In this document: one piece after another, positions 16,800 through 25,719 of the stretch
Position numbering within the stretch: the stretch's first letter is position 1
Layout of the letters: every line of letters begins with the position of its first letter
Program-made: the position numbers and the translations under genes
The notes under the pieces: generated by a model
Database searches by the model: none
The model's input: only the letters and a program-made list of their open reading frames with translations
What the model was told of the DNA's origin: nothing
Assembly (NCBI GenBank): GCA_015698305.1
Contig: CP048620.1
Coordinates: 2,998,001-3,062,000 of the forward strand
Direction: 5' to 3'
DNA length: 64,000 nucleotides
Origin: Candidatus Nitrohelix vancouverensis
GTDB taxonomy: Bacteria; Nitrospinota; Nitrospinia; Nitrospinales; VA-1

Positions 16800-17996
16800 A
16801 TGAGTCCGAAATCCTCAAAATCAACTCGCAAAAAAAAGAGCGTCGCAAAAGCGACAAAGCCTTCCCGCTCAAGCCAAACGCTCGTCATGGTCTCGACTCG
16901 CAAAGGCGCCTGGCTGTATCGTGGCGACGCGCAACGGAAAACATGGAGTGTTGACGGCCCACATTTTCTCGGTCACATCATCAACCACATGGCGCTCGAT
17001 CCGCGCGACGGCAAGACCTTGTTGGTCGCCGCCTCAACCGGACATCTTGGTCCAACCCTATTCCGATCCCGCAATCACGGCAAAACCTGGAAAGAAGCCT
17101 CCAAACCGCCCGCATTTCCCAAAGCCAAACGCGGTCTGGAAGGTCGCACCGTCAAACATACATTCTGGCTCACTCCCGGCCATGTCAGCGAACCCGGCGT
17201 CTGGTACGCAGGGACTTCGCCGCAAGGACTGTTTCGCACAGAGGATGGCGGGGACACCTGGGAATCCCTGCCGCATCCAAACGAAAACTCGACCTATCGC
17301 AATTGGATGGGGAGCGAGCAAGACGGCACGCCGGACGGCCCCAAAATGCATTCGATCCTGATCGACCCGCGCGACCCGTCTCATATGTATTTTTCGATGT
17401 CCGGCGGCGGCGTTCATGAATCCATTGATAAAGGAAAAAACTGGACGCCTCTTATCAAGGGGATGGAAGTCGTCGAAGATTTTGACGCATCCAACACAGC
17501 CTTCCATGATCCGCATTGCGTGCGGCTCTGCCCGAGCAATCCGGATCGCTTGTATCAACAAAATCACTGCGGCATTTACCGACTCGACCGCCCCTCTTCA
17601 ACATGGGTGCGCATTGGCAAGAACATGCCAAAACGCATCGGGGACATTGGCTTCCCCATGGTCGTGCATCCTCGCGATGCAGATACGGCATGGGTGTTTC
17701 CGATGGACGGCGGCACGGTGTGGCCGCGCACCAGCCCGCATGGAAAACCCTGCGTTTACGCGACAAACGATGGAGGCAAACGCTGGCGCCGACTCGATAA
17801 CGGCATGCCAGCGGAACAAGCCTGGTGGACGGTCAAACGGCAGGCGATGACGGCGGACGCGCAGAATCCGGTCGGTCTGTATTTTGGAACCACCAGTGGG
17901 GAATTGTGGATGAGTCGAAACGAAGGCGAAAAATGGACTTGCATCGCCCGCCATCTTCCGGAAATCTACGCCGTGGAAGTTGCGGAAATTCGCTGA
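16800..17996 (+). CDS. BNR/sialidase-like beta-propeller protein
   Basis: 398 residues. After a Lys/Ser-rich N-terminal tail (about 1-27) with no signal peptide, the chain contains repeated Asp-box motifs: SRNHGKTWKEA, TEDGGDTWESL, SIDKGKNWTPL, TNDGGKRWRRL and SRNEGEKWTCI. Such boxes mark BNR beta-propellers, including sialidases and many non-enzymatic WD40/YVTN-like proteins. The sialidase catalytic Arg triad is not evident, so an enzymatic role is not supported. It is 34 bases before a MoaD/ThiS-like gene, a pairing I recall from other genomes. GGAG lies ten bases before the ATG. Confidence 0.85.
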   Translation: MSPKSSKSTRKKKSVAKATKPSRSSQTLVMVSTRKGAWLYRGDAQRKTWSVDGPHFLGHIINHMALDPRDGKTLLVAASTGHLGPTLFRSRNHGKTWKEASKPPAFPKAKRGLEGRTVKHTFWLTPGHVSEPGVWYAGTSPQGLFRTEDGGDTWESLPHPNENSTYRNWMGSEQDGTPDGPKMHSILIDPRDPSHMYFSMSGGGVHESIDKGKNWTPLIKGMEVVEDFDASNTAFHDPHCVRLCPSNPDRLYQQNHCGIYRLDRPSSTWVRIGKNMPKRIGDIGFPMVVHPRDADTAWVFPMDGGTVWPRTSPHGKPCVYATNDGGKRWRRLDNGMPAEQAWWTVKRQAMTADAQNPVGLYFGTTSGELWMSRNEGEKWTCIARHLPEIYAVEVAEIR

Positions 17997-18030
17997 GGGT
18001 TCCCGCGAAAACCAAAGAAGCTCCTGCGCC

Positions 18031-18288
18031 ATGAAAATCATCATCCCCAGCCCCTTATATTCCTACACGCAGAAACGCGAGGTCGAAGCTGTCGGTTCAA
18101 CGCTCGCCAGTCTGGTCGACGATCTGGATCGACAATACCCCGGCCTGAAATTTCGCATCATCGACGAGCAAAATAAAATTCGTCCCCACATGCGCTTCTT
18201 CGTGAACGACGAGCAGGTCTTTGATTTGAATCGACCGGTGCTTCCAGAATATAAAATCCAGATCATACAGGCGCTGAGCGGGGGTTAG
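18031..18288 (+). CDS. MoaD/ThiS-like ubiquitin-fold protein
   Basis: 85 residues in the beta-grasp pattern: MKIIIPSPLYSYTQKREVEA, SLVDDLDRQYPGLKFRI, then IRPHMRFFVNDEQV. It ends in Gly-Gly (ALSGG), the C-terminus that E1-like enzymes adenylate and thiocarboxylate. It may be a sulfur carrier or small modifier. No moeB/thiF, moaE or other cofactor gene is nearby. The start at 18031 is clear; the frame upstream overlaps the BNR gene. Its coupling to a BNR-propeller gene suggests a shared but unknown role. Confidence 0.82.
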   Translation: MKIIIPSPLYSYTQKREVEAVGSTLASLVDDLDRQYPGLKFRIIDEQNKIRPHMRFFVNDEQVFDLNRPVLPEYKIQIIQALSGG

Positions 18289-18332
18289 ACTCGGAACACC
18301 CAACCAGAAATAAATAATCTTCCACCGTCGAT

Positions 18333-18484
18333 TAAAAATTCTTAAACAAATCCAGAGTTTTTGCTAAGCTAGCTCTTTTCAAATTTCCTAAAGAAAATCC
18401 AGTTCCTTATAAAAATTCTTAAACAAACCCAGAGTTTTTGCTAAGCTAAGTCCTTTTTCAAAATCTGCCAAAGAAAACCCAATT
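18333..18484 (+). repeat. Tandem duplication of a 77-80 bp segment before gltX
   Basis: Copies at about 18333-18404 and 18410-18484 share long identical blocks, for example CCAGAGTTTTTGCTAAGCTA in both, offset by 77 bases, rising to 80 after small indels. Each copy contains TGCTAAGCT, which could be an extended -10 (TGnTAnnnT), with TTAAAC 17 bases upstream. The second copy ends at the gltX start. It looks like a recent promoter duplication. Confidence 0.88.
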
Positions 18485-18485
18485 C

Positions 18486-19898
18486 ATGAATACTTCGGTC
18501 CGAGTCCGTTTTGCCCCCAGCCCCACCGGTTATTTGCATATCGGCGGCGTACGCACCGCGCTGTTTAACTGGCTGTATGCGCGTAATAGTAAAGGAAAGT
18601 TTATTCTGAGAATCGAGGACACCGACGTCTCCCGCTCCACTGAAGAATCCATTCAGGAGATCATCGAGTCCATGCAATGGCTCGGACTCGACTGGGACGA
18701 AGGCCCGTTTCGGCAGATGGAACGGCGCGAAATCTACGATCAGAAAATCACGCAATTGATTGACGAAGGCAAAGCCTACCGTTGCTATTGCCCGCCGGAA
18801 GAACTCGACGCCAAGCGCAAGGAAGCGATGGCTAAAAAATTGAAACCCAAATACGACGGAACCTGTCGCAACCGCAGCGATGCGCCCGAGCAAGCTCCCT
18901 TTGTCGTCCGCTTTAAAGCGCCTGAACAAGGCGACGTTTTCGTCAAGGATCTGTTGCGCGGAACCGTGACTTTCGACAACGAGGAATTGGACGATGTCAT
19001 TCTGCAACGAAGCGACGGCACGCCGACCTATAATTTTGTCGTCGTGGTCGACGATGGCGACATGGGAATCACCCACGTCATTCGCGGCGACGACCATTTA
19101 TCCAACACGCCCCGACAAGTTCTACTCTACGACGCTTTGAACATACCGCGCCCGATCTTCGCGCATATTTCGATGATTCTTGGCCCGGACAAAACGCGGC
19201 TCAGCAAACGCCACGGCGCCACGTCCGCCCTGGCCTACCGGGACATGGGTTATCTTCCCGACGCCCTCATCAATTACCTTGCTCGCCTCGGCTGGTCGCA
19301 TGGAGATCAGGAGATTTTCACGCGCGAAGAAATGGTTCAATGGTTCAGCTTCGATTCGGTCAGCGTCTCCGCCGCCGTCTTCAACCCGGAAAAATTACTC
19401 TGGCTGAACCATCAATACATTCAAACCAAAACGCCATTGGAACTGGCCGCTTTGCTGGAGCCGATTTTGATTCGGGAAAATATCCTGCAGGAAGGTCACG
19501 GCAAGAGCCATGAAGAAATCGCCGCTCCCCTGCACCTGCTCAAGGAGCGTTCGCAAACACTGGTGGAAATGGCGAACAAAGGGGAATTTTTCTATCGGGA
19601 CGCTTTGGTCTATGATGAAAAAGCCGTCGCAAAATTACTGACGGCGGAAGCAAAACCTCTGCTCGAACAATTGATCCAGAACATCAGCGCGATGGAAACC
19701 CTGGAGGAAGCGACTCTGGAGACAAGCCTCAAATCCATCGTCGAGCAAGCCGGATTGAAACTCGGAAAGCTGGCCCAGCCGGTGCGCGTTGCCTTGACCG
19801 GTCAAACCGCCAGCCCGGGAATTTACGATGTGATCCTGCTCCTCGGAAAAGAACGAACGCTCGAACGCCTTCAGGCGGCTCTCAAACTCATCCCCTGA
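18486..19898 (+). CDS. gltX: Glutamyl-tRNA synthetase
   Basis: 470 residues, the normal bacterial size. The HIGH-type motif is in APSPTGYLHIGGVRTALFN, the KMSKS-type motif is KTRLSKRHGA, and LRIEDTDVSRST is the class Ic Glu-binding region. A Cys pair (RCYCPP) is present near residue 100, where many GluRS bind zinc. It charges tRNA-Glu in the cytoplasm. The gene is led by a duplicated segment and converges with the HdrD-like gene six bases away. Confidence 0.97.
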   Translation: MNTSVRVRFAPSPTGYLHIGGVRTALFNWLYARNSKGKFILRIEDTDVSRSTEESIQEIIESMQWLGLDWDEGPFRQMERREIYDQKITQLIDEGKAYRCYCPPEELDAKRKEAMAKKLKPKYDGTCRNRSDAPEQAPFVVRFKAPEQGDVFVKDLLRGTVTFDNEELDDVILQRSDGTPTYNFVVVVDDGDMGITHVIRGDDHLSNTPRQVLLYDALNIPRPIFAHISMILGPDKTRLSKRHGATSALAYRDMGYLPDALINYLARLGWSHGDQEIFTREEMVQWFSFDSVSVSAAVFNPEKLLWLNHQYIQTKTPLELAALLEPILIRENILQEGHGKSHEEIAAPLHLLKERSQTLVEMANKGEFFYRDALVYDEKAVAKLLTAEAKPLLEQLIQNISAMETLEEATLETSLKSIVEQAGLKLGKLAQPVRVALTGQTASPGIYDVILLLGKERTLERLQAALKLIP

Positions 19899-19904
19899 AA
19901 TCGC

Positions 19905-21953
19905 TCATCTCTGCTCTTGCGCCGGGTTCTTTAAACCCATCCGCTCCCGCGCCAGTTCAGAGATGTCCGCGACCCGGACTTTCTCAGACAAGCCTTTCGA
20001 CTTCACCGCGTCCTCCAGCATCAACACGCAAAAAGGACAGGAAACCGCAATCGTTTGCGGATCGTTTTTCATCAATTCATCGAGGCGGTTGTGGCTCATC
20101 GACTTTCCGACCTTGTCCTCCAGCAAAAATCGGGCGCCGCCCGCGCCGCAACAGGCCCCGCGTTCTCGATTGTTTTCCGCTTCTGAAAAATTATTTCCCG
20201 TCGCCTTGAGCGTCGAACGCGAAGATTCATAATCGTCGTTATGACGTCCGAGATAACAGGAGTCATGATAGACCGTTTTCGACGGTTCACCCGCTGTGTC
20301 GGGACTGCGCTCGATCAAGCCGTCGCGGATCAAATCGTTCAGCAATTCGGAATGATGGACGACCTCCAGATGCGCGCCAAATTCCGGGTACTCGTTCTTG
20401 AGAGAATTGAAACAATGCGGACAATGCGTGATAACTTTTCGCACCGCGAGCTGTTGAAAAGTCTCCGCATTTTGCGAGGCCAGCATATCGAATAAATATT
20501 CGTTGCCCGCTCGTCGCGCCGGATCGCCGGTGCAACCTTCGTCCTTGCCCAGAATGGAATAATCGACGCCCGCTTCATTTAATAATGAAGCGATGGACCG
20601 CGCGATCTTTTGTCCGCGCTGATCGAAGGAACCGTTGCAACCGACAAAGTATAAGTATTCAGTCGGATTCTCTTTATCCCACAGCTTCACATCCAGGCCC
20701 TTCGCCCAATCGCCGCGCGAATCGCGACCCAGGCCCCAGGGATTGCTGTTGGTCTCCAGCGATTTGAACGCCTGCGTCAGTTCCGCCGGGTAACGGTCTT
20801 CGTTCAACACCAGCCCCTGCCGCATCTCGATGATCTTGGGAATGTATTCAATAGCAACCGGACATTCCTCCTCACAGGCGCCGCAGGTGGTGCAGGACCA
20901 CAAGGTTTCATCATCAATCACCTGCCCCAGCAGGGCCTTCGCGACTCTTCCCTCGCCGCCTTCCGGCTTGAGCAGATAAGGCGATTCCTGATTCAGGAAA
21001 TCCCGCAAATCCACCGTCAACTGTTTCGGCGAAAGCGGTTTATCCGCCGCCAGTGCGGGACAGACCCGGTCGCATCGCCCGCACTCGGTGCAGGAGTAAA
21101 AATCCAGCATGGATTTCCAGGTGAAATCCGAAAGACTTGATACGCCGAAGGACTCTTTCGTTTCGTCCTCAAAATCGATTCGGTGAATCCGGTTAACTCC
21201 AGAAGGGAGATCCGATAAAAACAGGTTGGGCAAGGAAGTGATGATATGGAAATGTTTGCTTTGAGGCAATAAGGTCAAAAAATACAAAATACTGCAAATA
21301 TGCACCCAGTAACCCAGATTATGCGCAAGAGCAGGCGCCCAAGTTGTTCCCAATAAAGGACTCAGCATGAAAGCCAGCGGAGACCAGGCCGTCGCTTCCT
21401 CCGGCATGCGCGCAAACCAGCCCGCATCGAACAAGATATCGCTTGCCATGATGGCCAGAATCAAAAACAGGATCAAGTTGCCTTCGCTGGACAAAGTCAG
21501 GCGATAGGGTTTCAAAACCAGCCGACGATACAGAGCGAACAGCGCCGCCGACATGACCAGCAAGGTCGCCCCATCCTTGAACAATAATAGACCGTTTATC
21601 AAACCTTTTTCCAGCCTGCCCGACACATCCCAGGCCGGAAACAAGCCGATAACGAAAAAATAAGTGGCACGCAAGAGTAAGGCCCAGAAACCCCAAAAAA
21701 TCAGCGCATGCATCCAGCCCGCGCCAGACTCCTTGAATAGTTTTTTCTGTCCCAACCCCATCAACAGCAATTGGCAAAGCCTTTGCCCAAAGGGAGTTGC
21801 AAGTCTGACTGGACGAGCCAGAAGGAGCGTTCTCGCCTTTGGGATCAAACGCGCCAGAAAAATTCCTCCTGCGAAAACGATCAGAGCCAGTACAATCCAG
21901 GGTTGAACGACAACCGACGCCCAATCCCCCGCTCTATTAAGTGATGAAATCAT
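19905..21953 (-). CDS. HdrD-like membrane iron-sulfur oxidoreductase
   Basis: 682 residues. About five membrane helices in residues 15-245 resemble the NarI/HdrE-type cytochrome b module, with His candidates in GWMHALIFW and GYWVHICS. Then come two 4Fe-4S motifs (CTECGRCDRVCP and CTTCGACEEECP) and two CCG-type domains (GCNGSFDQRG with HCPHCFNSL, and ACCGAGGARFLLED). This is the fusion of HdrE-like and HdrD-like parts seen in many anaerobes and nitrite oxidisers. It probably moves electrons between the quinone pool and a soluble thiol or flavoprotein donor. No HdrA/B/C or electron-transfer flavoprotein gene is adjacent. Monocistronic. Confidence 0.87.
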   Translation of the reverse strand: MISSLNRAGDWASVVVQPWIVLALIVFAGGIFLARLIPKARTLLLARPVRLATPFGQRLCQLLLMGLGQKKLFKESGAGWMHALIFWGFWALLLRATYFFVIGLFPAWDVSGRLEKGLINGLLLFKDGATLLVMSAALFALYRRLVLKPYRLTLSSEGNLILFLILAIMASDILFDAGWFARMPEEATAWSPLAFMLSPLLGTTWAPALAHNLGYWVHICSILYFLTLLPQSKHFHIITSLPNLFLSDLPSGVNRIHRIDFEDETKESFGVSSLSDFTWKSMLDFYSCTECGRCDRVCPALAADKPLSPKQLTVDLRDFLNQESPYLLKPEGGEGRVAKALLGQVIDDETLWSCTTCGACEEECPVAIEYIPKIIEMRQGLVLNEDRYPAELTQAFKSLETNSNPWGLGRDSRGDWAKGLDVKLWDKENPTEYLYFVGCNGSFDQRGQKIARSIASLLNEAGVDYSILGKDEGCTGDPARRAGNEYLFDMLASQNAETFQQLAVRKVITHCPHCFNSLKNEYPEFGAHLEVVHHSELLNDLIRDGLIERSPDTAGEPSKTVYHDSCYLGRHNDDYESSRSTLKATGNNFSEAENNRERGACCGAGGARFLLEDKVGKSMSHNRLDELMKNDPQTIAVSCPFCVLMLEDAVKSKGLSEKVRVADISELARERMGLKNPAQEQR

Positions 21954-22144
21954 TTAAAGTCTCAAAAATATCGAAAGGAAGGCCATTTTCTGGAAAAAAC
22001 CAGTCCCGAAACAACCTGAGATGCAGGAAAGCCAATCCTTTGTTTTTAGTGGATTATGTTGAATTTCAACTTCCTTGTGATATCATAAAACGAAGTGAAA
22101 CCTGTGAAAAAAAATCCCCTTTTCCCATTAGTCAGGAATCAATT

Positions 22145-23083
22145 GTGGAAATCAAGAACGCGCTCACTAAAAATCGTTACATGAAGTTTTGCTTACTGGC
22201 AACCTTCAGCTTGTTATTTTTGCAAAGTCAGGCCCTCGCTATCCCCATGGGCAGCGCCAATAGCAAAGGACAGGGTGAAGTGAGCGGCGACTGGATGTTT
22301 CACCCGAAGGGAGAAGAAACGCACCCGTCCCACTACCCTAACACGGCCCGCTCCAGCCAGAGAATTCCTTCTGGAAAATTTGCATCGCCTGAATATAGCG
22401 ATCAGATCAACGAGCCGCACCCGATTCCTGCTTATATTGAAAAAATGAGTCCCGATGGAAAGTTTCCGTCTTATTATAAGGAAATCATCAATACCCAACC
22501 GGAGGATCACGTTCAGGCTAAAATCTTCAACGAGTCTGAGTTCAAGAAAATTCGCAAAATATGGATTCGCGATTTCGAGAATAAAACGCTCCGCCCCTTT
22601 CGAGACGCCTCAGCCGGAAGCGCTTTGGCGACGATGATGACGCGCACCCTGCAATCAGGAACCGCATACACCATCATTCCGCCGACGGAGGACCCGGAAG
22701 ACATCGAGCTAAAAATCATATCCCCCGTCCAGTCGTCTCAAGCCGAGTTGAATGACAAGCAGGAAACGCCCGGCGCGTTTCCCTATGCCAACGATAAGAC
22801 CGACGCTGTGATGATAGGCGCGGTGACCAAATACGCCGACACCTATATCAATAAAGACGGCGGCATTGAAACCAGCGCCACCAGCGTGTTGGAATTTGGA
22901 GCGTATCTGATCAATTCAAAAACCGGCGACGTTATCTGGGGAGCGCGTTACTTGAGTAAGGGAGCCACGAACCTTCCCGACTGGTTCCAGACCGGGGGGG
23001 GACAAAGCAAGGAAGAGCACTCCCAGCAAGCAATGAAGAAAATTATTAAAACTTTTGTTCACAGTAAATATCAACGCAACTAA
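22145..23083 (+). CDS. Secreted protein with a CsgG/GNA1162-like fold
   Basis: I start at GTG 22145 (AGGA eight bases upstream), giving 312 residues with a signal peptide (KFCLLATFSLLFLQSQALA). The open frame extends to 21941 but would run into the divergent gene. Residues about 140-310 follow a CsgG/lipoprotein pattern: RKIWIRDFENKT, ATMMTRTLQSG, DAVMIGAVTKYADTYI, then LINSKTGDVIWGARYLSKG. Such proteins form or assist outer-membrane pores or sit in the periplasm. No lipobox is visible. The proline-rich middle (ETHPSHYPN) is unassigned. It is 11 bases before the HmuY-like gene. Confidence 0.65.
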   Translation: MEIKNALTKNRYMKFCLLATFSLLFLQSQALAIPMGSANSKGQGEVSGDWMFHPKGEETHPSHYPNTARSSQRIPSGKFASPEYSDQINEPHPIPAYIEKMSPDGKFPSYYKEIINTQPEDHVQAKIFNESEFKKIRKIWIRDFENKTLRPFRDASAGSALATMMTRTLQSGTAYTIIPPTEDPEDIELKIISPVQSSQAELNDKQETPGAFPYANDKTDAVMIGAVTKYADTYINKDGGIETSATSVLEFGAYLINSKTGDVIWGARYLSKGATNLPDWFQTGGGQSKEEHSQQAMKKIIKTFVHSKYQRN

Positions 23084-23094
23084 CTATATTAACG

Positions 23095-23892
23095 ATGAGT
23101 TCCATGCAACCAGTCAATGAAGTAAACGAACATTCCAACGCGCCATCAGCCGATCCAAAAGGTAGCAGGGCAAAATTCTGGCGCAATCTTTTTGCCGCAA
23201 ATTTTCTATTGTCCCTGTTCCTTATCGGGCTTTTCTGGTTTCCGCAGAAATTTTCCCAATTGGAAAATTTCTTCAATTCGCCCAGCGTGAATTTGCCGCA
23301 AAAAGTCGACGCAAGCGCCAGCCAGGACGCGCAAATCCCGGAAGAAAAAGCCGACAGTCGGCTTTTGCCGACCCGCTACGCCATCATCAATGCCTCCAAC
23401 GACGAAAAATATGTGTACTTTGATTTTTCTACCGGCAAGCAGGTGGATATTTTCGACAAGTCTTCTATCGAGTGGGATCTGGCGCTTCGACGCAGTAAAA
23501 TAATTTCCAACGGCGGCGCCACCAATCAGTTTGGCAAGGCAGGATTATACGATCTGGGAGAAGTGGACTTTGACAGCGTGGAAGAAGTTCCCACAGAGGA
23601 TTATGTGACGGACATACCCACTCGCACCGAAACAGAAAATCCCGTCCTCATGCAATGGTATAAATACAATTTTCTGACGCATAAGCTGACGCCGAAGAAA
23701 AACATTTACGCCATACGGACCGCAGACAACAAATTCGTCAAAATCCAGTTCATCAGCTTCTATTGCGATAACGACGAAACCGGTTGCATAAGAATTCAAT
23801 ACGCCTATCAGGATAACGGCTCTAACAGCTTTCTGAAAACCGAGACAGCCCAGACCTCGCCGTCTAAGGCGGCCCAAGAAACCTTGTCCTGA
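23095..23892 (+). CDS. HmuY-like protein (putative haem-binding fold)
   Basis: 265 residues. One membrane segment near residues 34-51 probably anchors it. The C-terminal domain (about 90-250) follows the HmuY pattern: KYVYFDFSTGKQV, WDLALRRSKIISNGG, KAGLYDLGEVDFDSV, then MQWYKYNFLTHKLTPKKNIYAIRTADNKFVK broken by short loops. In Bacteroidota HmuY binds haem for uptake; here the His/Met ligands are not obvious, so haem binding is unproven. It is close behind the CsgG-like gene. Confidence 0.78.
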   Translation: MSSMQPVNEVNEHSNAPSADPKGSRAKFWRNLFAANFLLSLFLIGLFWFPQKFSQLENFFNSPSVNLPQKVDASASQDAQIPEEKADSRLLPTRYAIINASNDEKYVYFDFSTGKQVDIFDKSSIEWDLALRRSKIISNGGATNQFGKAGLYDLGEVDFDSVEEVPTEDYVTDIPTRTETENPVLMQWYKYNFLTHKLTPKKNIYAIRTADNKFVKIQFISFYCDNDETGCIRIQYAYQDNGSNSFLKTETAQTSPSKAAQETLS

Positions 23893-24023
23893 TCCGTCCC
23901 TCCAGCGATTGCAATACAGGCGTGATTCACAGATTCGCTTCGCTCGCAATTAACGCTATAAATCGACGAAGCAAGATGTTATTTTTATAAGTTTGAACAA
24001 TGCACAAACCATGGAGCCAGTAA

Positions 24024-24599
24024 ATGTCGACCCTTAAAGGAATGCTTTTCAGTCAATATGCAAATGAAGGCCTGTCCGAATTGATTGAAACCCTGCAAAA
24101 AAAACACAAGCCCAAAAAAGGGCGCCGGTTCAATCTGGATAACATCACTTACGAAATCAGCCGATCCACGCTGAAAGACAACCAGATTGAATTCGCCATC
24201 AGCTCCAAGATTCCGCAAGACGAGTTAAAAGATCGCGATGGAATGGACGCTTACTTTCAGAACATCGAAACCTTGATCAACAAAGAAAAGAGCAAGCCCA
24301 TTCTGATTGAGATGGAAAACATCGTCTGGGGCGCCAAAAAGGACGCTGATAAAAACCGCGATTACGTCAAGCTCGTTTACCAGTACCAACTCGACCAGTT
24401 GTTCGACAACCAGGCCGTTCCGCAACATTTCGAAGCCGCGAAATCCAACGACTCCTTGAAGAACATAAACGGAGCCTTCACGCCTCAAGGCAAAGTCGTC
24501 TTGAAGATGGTCCGCGATAAAATTCAGGAAATCGCGCAGGGACATATGGACACCCTGATCAACGCCAACAACAAGGTTAAAGCCGCGCTTAAAAACTAG
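24024..24599 (+). CDS. Unknown soluble protein, 191 residues
   Basis: GGAG lies eight bases before the ATG. The protein is charged, helix-prone and has no signal peptide or membrane segment. Recurring Lys/Asp/Glu/Gln (ETLQKKHKPKKGRRF, NKEKSKPILIEMENIVWG) and a C-terminal helix (MVRDKIQEIAQGHMDTLINANNK) are visible. I do not recognise a family. The next gene, a 59-residue membrane protein, starts seven bases after its stop, so the two are probably cotranscribed. Confidence 0.7.
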   Translation: MSTLKGMLFSQYANEGLSELIETLQKKHKPKKGRRFNLDNITYEISRSTLKDNQIEFAISSKIPQDELKDRDGMDAYFQNIETLINKEKSKPILIEMENIVWGAKKDADKNRDYVKLVYQYQLDQLFDNQAVPQHFEAAKSNDSLKNINGAFTPQGKVVLKMVRDKIQEIAQGHMDTLINANNKVKAALKN

Positions 24600-24605
24600 A
24601 TCGTT

Positions 24606-24785
24606 ATGCAATCTTTCTGTTATTTCATGGGCCGGGCCTTGCAATTGCTGGGGCTGGCCACCATCACAACCGTCGTATTTCTTTTCTTTACTCAAATGAG
24701 TATGGAACCCCTGCTGGTCTGGACTATCGTGGGTAGCGTCGAGTTTTATCTGGGCACATGGGCGCTTGAAAGAGGACGTAAATAA
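24606..24785 (+). CDS. Small two-helix membrane protein, 59 residues
   Basis: An open frame from ATG 24606 to TAA 24783-24785 encodes 59 residues with two hydrophobic helices (LQLLGLATITTVVFLFF and PLLVWTIVGSVEFYLGTW) separated by a short TQMSME loop and ending in a basic LERGRK tail. The helix with conserved-looking Glu (GSVEFYLG) is typical of small energy-converting-complex subunits. It is seven bases after the 191-residue gene and 51 bases before the DUF420 gene, which supports it as a real gene. Confidence 0.7.
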   Translation: MQSFCYFMGRALQLLGLATITTVVFLFFTQMSMEPLLVWTIVGSVEFYLGTWALERGRK

Positions 24786-24836
24786 TTTTTCGCCCAATCG
24801 CAACAAGCCAATTCCAACCTCTGGACGGATCCTAAA

Positions 24837-25547
24837 ATGAAAGAACTACTTGCCAGCCCTGGATTTCTGGTTTCCGCCGGAACCATGGGCGGGGATGTCA
24901 GCTATTTACTGGCCCTCGTATTTACGGGGCTTTTTTTGTTCGCATGGCGATACGCCAAGAAATCGGAAGGAACCAAACACCACAATCTGGTGATGATCTC
25001 AATGGTTTCGATGATTGTCTATTTCTGCGCCTATTATTATGCAAGACAACTCGGCGTCTTGTCGCTGGAAGGCAAGGAAGGATTTGGCGGCCCGCAAGAA
25101 ATCTACGACAACGTATTTATACCCATCCTGACCTTTCACCTGATTCTGGTCACGCTGGGACTGATTATCGCGCCCTACATGATTGTTCAAGGCACCCGGG
25201 CCTGCGAAAAAATCAATGGCGAGTTCAGTCTCAAATCCGGCGATCAGAAGATGAAACCGGAGACCTTCAAAAAGGTGATGCTCACCATTTTGGGAGTTTG
25301 GCTCGTCAATCAGGTATTTCAGAGCGCCGTCCGCAATATTTCCATGGCGTCCAGCATTGCCTGGGCCTTGATCTTTCTCACCATCGCCCTGGTTGTCAGT
25401 CTCGAAAAATTTATCGAAAAAATGTGGCCGGAAGGGGCTAGACGGCATCGGATTCTCGGCCGAGCCGCCATGGTCATCTACGCGCTGACTCTGATTTCAA
25501 GCACAATGACTTATCTGATGCTGTACGTAATCTACCCTAAAGTGTAG
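24837..25547 (+). CDS. DUF420 membrane protein
   Basis: 236 residues, six to seven membrane helices. The DUF420 pattern is present: KKSEGTKHHNLVMISM (paired His at the membrane face), LTFHLILVTLGLIIAP, and RRHRILGRAAMVIYALTL at the end, whose His-Arg-x-x-Gly-Arg is typical. DUF420 (YozB-like) proteins often neighbour haem-copper oxidase or cytochrome assembly genes and their histidines could bind haem or copper. No oxidase subunit I gene is in the window. The cluster with several tiny membrane proteins suggests they belong to a respiratory complex or its assembly. Confidence 0.8.
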   Translation: MKELLASPGFLVSAGTMGGDVSYLLALVFTGLFLFAWRYAKKSEGTKHHNLVMISMVSMIVYFCAYYYARQLGVLSLEGKEGFGGPQEIYDNVFIPILTFHLILVTLGLIIAPYMIVQGTRACEKINGEFSLKSGDQKMKPETFKKVMLTILGVWLVNQVFQSAVRNISMASSIAWALIFLTIALVVSLEKFIEKMWPEGARRHRILGRAAMVIYALTLISSTMTYLMLYVIYPKV

Positions 25548-25681
25548 TTCAAATACCTCTCAGCGTCCGGGTCGGCAGGCATGTCCTGAAAACGAACAGT
25601 TAGGAGTAAATAGGAAGGAAACACCGGTTCATCCCGCTGGCAGAAAGACCTTAATTAATCCAGTGTTTTTGGGCTTTTCGC

Positions 25682-25711
25682 TTGACACTTTCCAAACACC
25701 TATGCTATTTT
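25682..25711 (+). promoter_or_regulatory. Sigma-70 promoter, plus strand
   Basis: TTGACA at 25682-25687 is a perfect -35. After an 18-base spacer comes TATTTT at 25706-25711, preceded by TG-C, an extended -10. It would transcribe across, and antisense to, the 35-residue gene at 25720-25827 and on to the 34- and 62-residue genes. Confidence 0.6.
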
Positions 25712-25719
25712 CAGCGGAA

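Noticed and set aside
18333-18484. CRISPR-like repeats before gltX
   Set aside because: Only two adjacent copies of about 77 bp with no spacers; a simple duplication.
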